Below the pieces are notes generated by a model. That model did no database searches. It worked only from the letters and a program-made list of their open reading frames with translations, and was not told the DNA's origin. A program made the position numbers and the translations under genes. Shown in pieces: positions 32,497 through 39,895 of a stretch of 64,000 nucleotides of DNA (the stretch's first letter is position 1; the number at the start of each line of letters is the position of its first letter). Origin of the DNA: DATFYM01 sp035315065. Lineage in GTDB: Bacteria; Acidobacteriota; Terriglobia; UBA7540. The DNA is taken from assembly GCA_035315065.1 (NCBI GenBank), contig DATFYM010000067.1, forward strand, positions 30,498-94,497, read 5' to 3'.

Positions 32497-35418
32497 ATGT
32501 CTCGAAACACGTCTCGAAATAAGAAGTCTCGAAATAAGAAGTCTCGAAATAAGTTTCGAAATGAGTCTCGGATCAACCCTCTGCGTCCGCTCGCCACCGG
32601 CCTGCTGGCGGCGGGGCTGAGCCTTCCGGCGTCCGCCGCTGCTCAGTCCAAGCTGTACCCGACCTACGTCACCGGCCCGCAGCCGAACGGCTCGTGGGTG
32701 GTCAGCGATGGCCAGATCATCACCCCAGCCGGCACCCAAGTCAACCTCGGCATCCGGGTCCGCGCGAAGGCCATCGCGCTGAACCCCAAGGTCCACACTC
32801 ACACCGCCGCCGTCCTCACCTTGGGTACGTCGGCGAGCGATGGCAACGGAGCCGTCGAGGTGTTCGACACCCGCACCGGCGTTGTCCTGCAGAACTACCT
32901 CCCGTTCGGACAGGATCCGAGCGGCAGCTATAGCGGCATAGCCTATTCGGCGGACGGCAAGCATCTGGTGTTCAGCCAGGACAGTAGTAATGTCACCATC
33001 GCCAAGGTCACGGAAGAGGGCTTGCTGGAAGACGACTCCCAGATCAGCGTGCCGCCGAACAATGCCTTCATCGACTGCTTTCCGAACAGCCCTCCAGCCT
33101 CTTATGGCAACCCCTGCGGCTCGTTCTATAGTCCGAGCACTTCTTATCCCGGCGGCCTCGCGCTCTCCCAGGATGGCAAGAGCGCCTACGCCCTGCTGAA
33201 CCAGAACGATACGCTCGCCAAGATCGACCTGACCGCGACGACGCCGGTGCAGGGTGAGCAGATCCGGGTCGGCAACGCGCCGCACAGCATCGTGATCGAC
33301 AGCAACGGCGCGACCGCCTACGTCAGCAACGAGGGTGGCCGGGCCGCTACGGAGGCGGACTTCCAGATCAACTCCGCCGGCACTGAAATCGTCGCCGACC
33401 CGGTGGTGGGCGCCGCGATCACCGGTACCGTTTCGGTGGTTGATCTGGCCTCGATGAACGTCACCGCGACCATCTCGACCGGTCTGCACCCGACCGGGAT
33501 GGCGTTCTACGGAAAGCATCTGTTGGTCGCCAATACCTATAGCGACACCATCTCGGTTATCGACACGAAAACCAACACGGTGGTGCGGACCATCGACCTG
33601 GGGCTGCCGATCGGAGTGCCCGGCCAAGGCCAACCGGCCTATGGCGCCGCGCCGAACTCGATCGCCGTCGATGGCGACACTGCCTACGTCGCGCTTTACA
33701 ATGCCAACGCCATCGCGGTGGTCAGCCTCAGCAAGGGCGCGCCGAATCCCGTCCTGGGCATGATCCCCGTAGCCTATGCACCGGCCTCGGTGGTGCTGAA
33801 CAAGGCCGATAACGTGCTCATCGTTGCCAACGACAAGGGCATCGGCACGCGTAATTCGTTCGAGACCGACCACGGCGTCACCGGCCTCAATACCCACCAG
33901 GACGATGGCACCGTCAGCATCGTCCCCGTGCCGAAGAGCGAGACCTTGGAGGCGATGACGAAGCAGGTTTTCGAGAACAACCACTGGGATCTGACGCAAA
34001 ATATCAAGTCTGCCGCCGGCGGCAACCCGCATGCCAAGCCGGTCGCAATCCCGGACAAGATCGGCGATCCGTCGCTGATCAAGCACGTGTTCCTGATCGT
34101 CCGTGAAAACCGCACCTATGATCAGGTCCTGGGCGACGTGGCCGGCGGCGACGGCGACCCCTCGTTGGCAGTGTTCGGCGGCAAGGACACGCCGAACGCG
34201 CATGCGCTGGTGCAGCGCTTCCCTCTCTTCGACAATTTCTACGACCCGAGCCGCCAGTCGGCTGACGGTCACCAGTGGATCACCGAGGGCCTGGCGCCCT
34301 ACGCCGACGACATCCAGTCGCCTGACTGGGTCCGCAGCTATCCAGGCGGGAACGCCGGCGATGCACTCGCCTATCAGAGCAAGGGCTTCCTGTTCTCGGA
34401 AGCGGCGGCCGCCGGTCTGACGGTGAAGATGTACGGCGAATACGTCGAGAGCGATACGTTCCTACAGCCGAACGGGTCGACCAGCGAGCCGAGCTGGAGC
34501 CAGTTTTACGCCGACTCGCAGTGCTTCGAGGCAGGGCCTGCTTGCGCAGCACCCGGGACCACGGGCGAGAAGACGCTGTACTATCAGAACACGACCCAGG
34601 CACAGTCCTCTATCCCGGCCGTGTCTAACCACCTCATCAAGAACTTCCCGCAGTTCGATCTGGGCATCCCCGACCAGTTCCGCGTCGATCTGTGGGTGCA
34701 GGACTTCAATAATGACGTCGCGGCCGGTACCGTGCCCACATTGAGCATCCTGTGGATAATGTGCGACCACACCGGCGGCCCGCCGACTTCGGACGCCGAA
34801 CAGGCCGATAACGACTTGGCCGTTGGGCGCATTATCGACTACATCAGCCACAGCAACGTGTGGTCCACGTCGGCGATCTTCATCGAGGAAGACGACGCGC
34901 AGAACGGCGTCGACCACATCGACGGTCATCGCAGCCCAGGCTATGTGGTCAGCCCGTACGCCGTCCAGAACGGACCCACCGACCACACCTACTACACGCA
35001 GGTCAACATGACTCGGACGATCGAGCAAATCCTCGGTCTGCCGACCATGAACCAGTTCGACCTCGTGGCGACGCCGATGAGGACGGCTTTCGTCAAGGGC
35101 ACGCCGCCCGCGGCCAACTTCCTGCCGTGGGCGCACGTGGCGAACCAGGTCCCGCTGACCGAGGGCGTTTCAGGCAGCGCAGCCAACAAAACGGACAGCC
35201 CTGCGGTTAAGGCCCTGAGGGCGGCTTGGCTCCAGAAGAAGGCGCAGATCTTCGCCGGCAAACTGACCAAGCCCGACTCCGAAGACCCGGACACCGTCAA
35301 CCATCTGAACTGGTACCTGTCCACCGGGTTTGTGCGGCCCTATCCCGGCGAGAGCAAGGTTCGCCCCCCGAGCGACTTCAACAACCCGGCACCCATCAAG
35401 GCTGACCTGGACGACTAA
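32497..35418 (+). CDS. YncE-type beta-propeller fused to a phosphoesterase (PF04185-like) domain
   Basis: 973 aa from ATG at 32497, AAGGAGG 5 bp upstream. It starts with an unusual Ser-Arg-Asn repeat (SRNKKSRNKKSRNKFRNESR), followed by a signal-like helix LATGLLAAGLSLPASAAAQS. Residues ~60-510 hold YncE/40-residue propeller repeats (NAPHSIVIDSNGATAYVSNE, GLHPTGMAFYGKHLLVANTY, APASVVLNKADNVLIVAND). Residues ~525-960 are a phosphoesterase/phospholipase C-like domain: HVFLIVRENRTYDQVLGDVA, NFYDPSRQSADGHQWITEGL, FIEEDDAQNGVDHIDGHRSP. Probably periplasmic. The substrate is unknown; phosphodiester or phosphate-ester hydrolysis is the family expectation. A strong terminator follows. Confidence 0.88.
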   Translation: MSRNTSRNKKSRNKKSRNKFRNESRINPLRPLATGLLAAGLSLPASAAAQSKLYPTYVTGPQPNGSWVVSDGQIITPAGTQVNLGIRVRAKAIALNPKVHTHTAAVLTLGTSASDGNGAVEVFDTRTGVVLQNYLPFGQDPSGSYSGIAYSADGKHLVFSQDSSNVTIAKVTEEGLLEDDSQISVPPNNAFIDCFPNSPPASYGNPCGSFYSPSTSYPGGLALSQDGKSAYALLNQNDTLAKIDLTATTPVQGEQIRVGNAPHSIVIDSNGATAYVSNEGGRAATEADFQINSAGTEIVADPVVGAAITGTVSVVDLASMNVTATISTGLHPTGMAFYGKHLLVANTYSDTISVIDTKTNTVVRTIDLGLPIGVPGQGQPAYGAAPNSIAVDGDTAYVALYNANAIAVVSLSKGAPNPVLGMIPVAYAPASVVLNKADNVLIVANDKGIGTRNSFETDHGVTGLNTHQDDGTVSIVPVPKSETLEAMTKQVFENNHWDLTQNIKSAAGGNPHAKPVAIPDKIGDPSLIKHVFLIVRENRTYDQVLGDVAGGDGDPSLAVFGGKDTPNAHALVQRFPLFDNFYDPSRQSADGHQWITEGLAPYADDIQSPDWVRSYPGGNAGDALAYQSKGFLFSEAAAAGLTVKMYGEYVESDTFLQPNGSTSEPSWSQFYADSQCFEAGPACAAPGTTGEKTLYYQNTTQAQSSIPAVSNHLIKNFPQFDLGIPDQFRVDLWVQDFNNDVAAGTVPTLSILWIMCDHTGGPPTSDAEQADNDLAVGRIIDYISHSNVWSTSAIFIEEDDAQNGVDHIDGHRSPGYVVSPYAVQNGPTDHTYYTQVNMTRTIEQILGLPTMNQFDLVATPMRTAFVKGTPPAANFLPWAHVANQVPLTEGVSGSAANKTDSPAVKALRAAWLQKKAQIFAGKLTKPDSEDPDTVNHLNWYLSTGFVRPYPGESKVRPPSDFNNPAPIKADLDD
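32500..32571 (+). repeat. In-frame tandem TCTCGAAATAAGAAG repeat
   Basis: Five degenerate units of 12-15 bp (TCTCGAAACACG, TCTCGAAATAAGAAG twice, TCTCGAAATAAG, TTTCGAAATGAG) at the start of the gene. All unit lengths are multiples of three, so changes in copy number keep the frame. Confidence 0.85.
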
Positions 35419-35439
35419 AACACGTTCCGACTGCAACCA

Positions 35440-35474
35440 CCCTCTCCCCGACCACCGGGGAGAGGGTTTTTTTT
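35440..35474 (+). terminator. Rho-independent terminator
   Basis: Perfect 10-bp stem CCCTCTCCCC / GGGGAGAGGG, loop GACCACC, then eight T residues, 22 bp after the phosphoesterase stop. Confidence 0.92.
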
Positions 35475-35483
35475 CACGCCTCA

Positions 35484-35645
35484 GAATCCACAGATTACGC
35501 AGATTTCTCAGATTGAGAAGGATCAAAGACCTCGCCTCGGCGTTGTTACAGGTGCAGCAAGAGACCTTGCTGGTTAACCTTACCGAGGAAAGGCGGTCTC
35601 TTCTCTTAATCTCCGAAATCTGTGTAATCTGTGGATTCCATTCTT
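35484..35645. repeat. Palindromic repeat of AATCCACAGATTACGCAGAT words
   Basis: Left AATCCACAGATTACGCAGAT-TTCTCAGATT; right AATCTCCGAAATCTGTGTAA-TCTGTGGATT. Inner parts (AAAGACCTCGCCTCGG / GAGGAAAGGCGGTCTC) are less well paired. From 35646 to 35866 no gene is seen. Confidence 0.85.
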
Positions 35646-35866
35646 CTCCCAAATGACACCGCCACCAAAAACCTTGACTGGGATGCTTGAAATTGGCATT
35701 ATGAAGAGGCGGTTGACAGGCATAGGGACTCCCTATGGTTGTAATGTGCGCCCCGCAAGGGCGACGGCGAAACGTGACGGAGCAGGGCCGTTCGGTAACG
35801 TAGGGTAGGGGCTCCGAAAAAAGGCCTCGGCTTTTAAAACGCCGGCGCTAGGACTATCGAGGACCA

Positions 35867-36079
35867 ATGAAGCGAAAGAACTCTGCAACTGATTTTGCCG
35901 ATAGATTTACGAAGATTGTCTCGAAGCACCTTGCCACACTCACCCCGGAAGAGCAGGACGCCAAAATTGCAGCCTTTGAAAAGAGCGTGGCTAGGATTTG
36001 CCGAAACCACGATGCGCCCTCAGAAGCTCGACGGCAGCAAGGAACTCCGGAGAGCCGTCGGGCACTATCTCGCGTATAG
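35867..36079 (+). CDS. Small hypothetical protein
   Basis: 70 aa; GAGG 8 bp before the ATG. Charged, helical: KNSATDFADRFTKIVSKHLA, LTPEEQDAKIAAFEKSVARI. I recall similar short Acidobacteria proteins but no function. The last ~30 codons overlap a plausible gene on the other strand, so the tail (EARRQQGTPESRRALSRV) may be a chance extension after a truncation. Confidence 0.5.
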   Translation: MKRKNSATDFADRFTKIVSKHLATLTPEEQDAKIAAFEKSVARICRNHDAPSEARRQQGTPESRRALSRV

Positions 36080-36293
36080 CCTCCAGATACTCGCGCTCGC
36101 TGCAATTCTTGTCCGCCAGCTTGAGCGCCGCAGCCCTTATTTTTCTCGAACGCTCAAGGGAGAGGGCCCGTTTTGGTTGCCTGCGACCGCGACTCGTCTC
36201 CTCTGCTATAACATCTCTTAAATCGTCAACCTCAATTTTCTTGTCCTTCATATCAAATCGGGCTTCCGGAGACAAGCGCTGGCCAACGCTCAC
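35991..36293 (-). CDS. Small hypothetical charged protein
   Basis: 100 aa from GTG at 36293, or 86 aa from ATG at 36251 (MKDKKIEVDDLRDVI). Basic helical centre RGRRQPKRALSLERSRKIRA and acidic C-terminus YLEAIREIVPDGSPEFLAAV. Coding character is good along the full length. Its 3' end overlaps the convergent gene ending at 36079 by 89 bp, so probably only one of the two is intact. No function recognised. Confidence 0.5.
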   Translation of the reverse strand: MSVGQRLSPEARFDMKDKKIEVDDLRDVIAEETSRGRRQPKRALSLERSRKIRAAALKLADKNCSEREYLEAIREIVPDGSPEFLAAVELLRAHRGFGKS

Positions 36294-36404
36294 CCAATGA
36301 GCTCACCTTTTCCCCCGCATCGTTTGTTTTGCCATGACGTGATGATCTCCCAATTCAACGGCCAAAGGCAAGAGGATCGCCCTTCGGGGCATTTTTACGA
36401 ACAA

Positions 36405-36530
36405 GGGTTTAACACAGAGTTCGCAGAGGGTTCGCAGAGGTCACGGAGAAGACCAAGAGCAGGGCGGTTCCTTCGGGGCTTTCTTCTCTGTTCCCGCTGT
36501 GAAGCCTCAGTGACCTCTGTGTTGAAGTCT
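36405..36530. repeat. Variant palindromic repeat of CGCAGAGGTCACGGAGAA words
   Basis: Left TTTAACACAGAGTTCGCAGA-GGGTTCGCAGAGGTCACGGA; right GCCTCAGTGACCTCTGTGTTG. The centre contains GGGCGGTTCCTTCGGGGC. A cousin of the CAGAG family. The rest of the 324 bp gap shows nothing else. Confidence 0.75.
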
Positions 36531-36617
36531 TTGTTGCGGCCCACGCCGCGCTATAGCACTAGCGATCAGTTTATTCCCTGCCGCGAAGATTTATCTTCTG
36601 GGCATTTCACTGGCGGA

Positions 36618-36812
36618 TCAGCCTTGGCCCGCAGCCACCCATTTGCGGATTTTGCGCTGATCGGCGCCGAGCGTGGCGGGATCGCGGCCAAGCAGCCACA
36701 AGAGGTCACGCTCCAGGATTGCCCGCGCCGCGTCGCGCTCACCCAGTTCCTGAAGGCTTCGAAACAGATTCCAGGCAGAGATGGACGTGCTAGGGTGCTC
36801 AGGCCCCAGCAC
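36618..36812 (-). pseudogene. Detached C-terminus of the NB-ARC/TPR protein
   Basis: 64 codons reading MLGPEHPSTSISAWNLFRSL-QELGERDAARAILERDLLWL and ending WVAAGQG. It continues the last TPR of the main body in another frame. One extra base in the CCC run at 36827-36829 explains the shift: removing it gives DVLAVLRRVLGPEHPST without interruption. Confidence 0.75.
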
Positions 36813-38949
36813 CCGGCGCAGGACGGCCCAGCACGTCTTCCAGGAGCTTGCGCGCCCCCGCCAAGTCCCCCTGCGCTCCGAGCGTGTGGGCCAGGTTGTT
36901 CATCGAGGTGAGCGTGCTGGGATGCTCGGGCCCCAGCACCCGGCGTCGCATGGCGAGTGTCTCTTCCTCGAGCTTGCGCGCCCCCTGCAAGTCCCCCTGC
37001 GCCCAGAGCGTGTGGGCCAGGTTGCTCATCGACCTGAGCGTGTTGGGGTGATCGGGCCCCAGCACCCGGCGGCAGATGGCCAGCACCTCTTCCTGGAGCT
37101 TGCGCGCCCCATCCAGGTCCGCCTGCGTGCTGACCGTGTTGGCGAGGTTGCTCATCGAGGCGAGCGTGTCGGGATGCTCCGGCCCCAGCACCCGGCGGCG
37201 GACGGCGAGCGCCTCTTCCTGGAGCTTGCGCGCCCCCGCCAAGTCCCCCAGCGCCCCGAGCGTACTGGCCAGGTTGCCCATAGAGACGAGCGTGTCGGGG
37301 TGCTCCGGCCCCTGCACCCGGCGGCGGAATTCGCGCTCGCGCGACAACAAGGCCTGGGCGGAGGCGTAGGCCGCTCTTTCGAAGTCGTAGCGCCCCACCC
37401 AGGTCAGCAGAGCGGCCTCGGCTACGGTGGTCGGCGTCGCGACTAACTCGCGGGCGTGAGCGACGTGGAATTCTACACCTTCGTGCAGCCGGATGTCCGG
37501 CGCCGCTTTGGCGATCTCGGCCACCAGCGCCTCGATGGCAGCGGCCCGGAGCGACATCGTCCGCTCCGGCTCTTGGTCGCGGAAGCGCACGGCGCGCGAG
37601 ACCAGCGTATGCACCGAGCGCAAGTCCGCCTTCTCGCCCGCAACCTCCGCGAGCGACGCTGCCGTCGCCTGCTGGAAGGCCGCCGCCTGCCGCCACTGCG
37701 CATTTTGTGCGGGCTGTGCGGGGCCCTGGTTTCCGTTGCCGGCCCTCTCGAACACCGCCGTCACCAGGGACGCCGGAATGGGTGCGACCGCGAGAACGGA
37801 TGCCAGGCGCAGGAAGTCCTGCCCTTCGGCGCCAAGACCTCGAATGCTGCTAAGCAGAGTCTGGCTAATGCTGGGTTCGTGCCCGTTGGGGAGGGCATCC
37901 GCCAGCGTTTTCGCCAGCTCGAGCGCGTCATCATCCTCGCGTTCGAGCTGGGCCCGGAACTCACGGAAAGGCTCGGCTCCGCCGAACGAAACGAGGGCCG
38001 CGCCGGTGACGTCAAGCGCCAGCGCGTGCCGCCCCAAGTCTTCCGCCAAAAGGCGCGCCTGTTCGCGCTCCGCCTCACTCGGAGGCGCGCGCCGCGAAGT
38101 GAGGAGTTGATAAGCCTCGTACGGCGGCAACACCGAGAGGTCAACGCCCTGGGCCTGTGCTCCGTACTCACGGCTGCGGGTGGTCACCAGCGTCCGGGCG
38201 AGGGGATGAGGCGCAAACCAGCGGCGCACGGCCTGGCCGTCGAGGCCGCCCGGCAGGTCGTCGACCACCCAGAGGCAGACCTTGCCTCGACGCTCGATCT
38301 CGCGGACCAGCGCGCCCTCCACCTCCGCCGCCGTTTTGCCCCGCACTTCGAGCCCCAGCCGCGCCGCGAAATCCTGCACCTGGCGCTCGCGCTCCGCCTC
38401 TCTTTCCTGCGGCCCCATCCCCGCTCCCGAGCCGGCCTTGGCGTCGTCGTTGCCGTAGGCGCGCAGCCAGAAGATGCCGCCCGCGTAGGCCGCGCCAAAC
38501 CGCAGCGCGTACTCCTCCGCCAGCAACGACTTGCCCACCCCGCCCAGGCCGCTCACCCCAGCCATGCCGCCGCTCGCCGCGGGAGCGCCGGTCACCTGCA
38601 CCACGTCGCCGGCGTGCAGCAGGGAGTGGATGCGCCACAACTCCTCCAGCCGCCCCACAAACCGCGTCGAGCCCACCGGGCGCATTCCGTGCCAGACGGG
38701 CGAAGCGAGAGGACGGATGCCGGAGAGCGGGCCGCTGATGCCATCGATCTGCTTGCGGACCTGCCGGGCCAGAGCTTCCAGCGCGGTCCGGTCGCCTGCG
38801 GCAGGGGCGCTTAAGAACTTGGCGTCGCGGAGTTCGATGGGGTGAATGTGCCCGGCGCCGGCCTCGGGATTCACCACCAGCGCCCGTTGTGTTGGTCGGG
38901 CGGGTCGCCTTCCTGCTGGGCGGCGAGAAAAGCGGCGGTAAGCTCCCAT
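36799..38949 (-). CDS. NB-ARC ATPase with TPR repeats (middle part of a split TIR-NLR-like protein)
   Basis: 716 aa open frame. The first ~22 residues are out-of-frame noise; real homology starts at ALVVNPEAGAGHIHPIELRD. Then GMRPVGSTRFVGRLEELWRI, P-loop GVSGLGGVGKS (residues ~131-141), Walker B VCLWVVDDLPGG, and ARTLVTTRSREYGAQAQGVD, which is the NB-ARC/STAND pattern. The C-terminal third has at least four 42-residue kinesin-light-chain-type TPRs (RRVLGPEHPDTLASMSNLAN and repeats). The upstream frame (38871-39224) encodes a TIR domain, the downstream one the last TPR. Intact, the protein would be TIR-NB-ARC-TPR, an NLR-like architecture used in bacterial antiviral defence and elsewhere. Two one-base shifts break it. 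Confidence 0.85.
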   Translation of the reverse strand: MGAYRRFSRRPAGRRPARPTQRALVVNPEAGAGHIHPIELRDAKFLSAPAAGDRTALEALARQVRKQIDGISGPLSGIRPLASPVWHGMRPVGSTRFVGRLEELWRIHSLLHAGDVVQVTGAPAASGGMAGVSGLGGVGKSLLAEEYALRFGAAYAGGIFWLRAYGNDDAKAGSGAGMGPQEREAERERQVQDFAARLGLEVRGKTAAEVEGALVREIERRGKVCLWVVDDLPGGLDGQAVRRWFAPHPLARTLVTTRSREYGAQAQGVDLSVLPPYEAYQLLTSRRAPPSEAEREQARLLAEDLGRHALALDVTGAALVSFGGAEPFREFRAQLEREDDDALELAKTLADALPNGHEPSISQTLLSSIRGLGAEGQDFLRLASVLAVAPIPASLVTAVFERAGNGNQGPAQPAQNAQWRQAAAFQQATAASLAEVAGEKADLRSVHTLVSRAVRFRDQEPERTMSLRAAAIEALVAEIAKAAPDIRLHEGVEFHVAHARELVATPTTVAEAALLTWVGRYDFERAAYASAQALLSREREFRRRVQGPEHPDTLVSMGNLASTLGALGDLAGARKLQEEALAVRRRVLGPEHPDTLASMSNLANTVSTQADLDGARKLQEEVLAICRRVLGPDHPNTLRSMSNLAHTLWAQGDLQGARKLEEETLAMRRRVLGPEHPSTLTSMNNLAHTLGAQGDLAGARKLLEDVLGRPAPGAGA

Positions 38950-39224
38950 TGGCAGGCGCGCCGGGTGGGATAGGTCTTCGAGTAGTAGGCGAGCAGCGCC
39001 TTTGACTTGGCGATCCCTTGTTCGACCGCTCGCGTGATGCTCGCGAAATCGGCTATCTCGCTAGCGTCAAACCACACTCTTAGTCCCGCCGCCTTGAGCG
39101 CTTCGGCGATCTTGCACGGGCGGTCGCCATCCGCCCAGGCGTGGCTCACGAAAACATCATATTCGGCGAGCATCAGGAGCGTCTCCAGCAGAGCCTTGAC
39201 AGGGAACCGGCAAGATTCTACCAC
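38871..39224 (-). CDS. TIR domain, N-terminal part of the split NLR-like protein
   Basis: The likely start is ATG at 39173 (MLAEYDVFVSHAWADGD). It shows the TIR hallmarks: EYDVFVSHA strand, LRVWFDASEIADFASITRAV, KALLAYYSKTYPTRRACQWE. The Glu in ACQWEL (E77 from that start) fits the catalytic Glu of NAD-cleaving TIRs. The frame ends QQEGDPPDQHNGRWW at 38871, where a one-base deletion near 38876-38885 would restore reading into ALVVNPEAG of the NB-ARC part. NADase or signalling activity is a family inference. Confidence 0.82.
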   Translation of the reverse strand: MVESCRFPVKALLETLLMLAEYDVFVSHAWADGDRPCKIAEALKAAGLRVWFDASEIADFASITRAVEQGIAKSKALLAYYSKTYPTRRACQWELTAAFLAAQQEGDPPDQHNGRWW

Positions 39225-39235
39225 AGCCCGGCGAG

Positions 39236-39634
39236 TGGGACGTCAGTTGTCCGTGGTCCGTTGTCCGTTGTTTCGGCCTGACCTGGCCACTGGCTAGTGT
39301 CCTGTAAGATCCAATTCTTGACACCCCCTCACCCCCGGCCCCTCTCCCCCAAAGAAGGTGTGAAAAAATGCACTCAGCCCCGAAGGGGCGACAGGGAGTA
39401 GCCCAGGGCGCCAGCCCTGGGGTCAGACGCCCAAAAAACAAAAAAACTATAATTTGCCGGCCTTCTCCCGGGGCTTGCGCCCTGGGCTACTCTCTGTCGC
39501 CCCTTCGGGGCTGAGTGCATTTTTTCACACCTTCTTTGGAGGGGCCGGGGGTAAGGGGGTATCAAAACTTAAGTGTTACAGCACACTAGCTGGGATCGCA
39601 CTTTTCAGCCACGGACCACTGACCACGGACGTCT
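39236..39634. repeat. Nested ~400-bp palindrome made of several repeat families
   Basis: From outside in: GTCCGTGGTCCGTTGTCCGT / ACCACTGACCACGGACGTC; CTAGTGTCCTGTAAGATCC / GTGTTACAGCACACTAGC; TTGACACCCCCTCACCCCCG / GGGGGTAAGGGGGTATCAAA; AAGAAGGTGTGAAAAAATGC / GCATTTTTTCACACCTTCTT; ACTCAGCCCCGAAGGGGCGA / TCGCCCCTTCGGGGCTGAGT; TAGCCCAGGGCGCCAGCCC / GGGGCTTGCGCCCTGGGCTA. The centre is A+T-rich around 39440. No coding potential. Confidence 0.9.
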
Positions 39635-39730
39635 CCCTCCAGTGTGGCAAAATGCCACACTTTTTCGATTTTTGGGAACCGGTACACCTTCTTGGCACCC
39701 CAAGCCACTGAAAACAAGGGCGCAAAAAAA

Positions 39731-39885
39731 GTGTCTCATTTGTCTCATTTGTCTCCATTGTCTCATTTCGAGGTGGTAGTCTGGATATTTGAGTGGAATT
39801 GGCTCATTTGGAATGGTGAATTGTGAATTGTGAATTGGAAGACGTTTTCCATTCACACTTCACAATTCACCATTCACTATTTGGT
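39731..39885. repeat. GTCTCATTT tandem words and a GAATTGTGAATTG palindrome
   Basis: Four GTCTCATT-type words at 39731-39768. Then GAATGGTGAATTGTGAATTG (about 39808) pairs with CACAATTCACCATTCACTA (about 39860). It ends 10 bp before the next gene's ATG at 39896. Confidence 0.75.
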
Positions 39886-39895
39886 TTGTTTTCTT

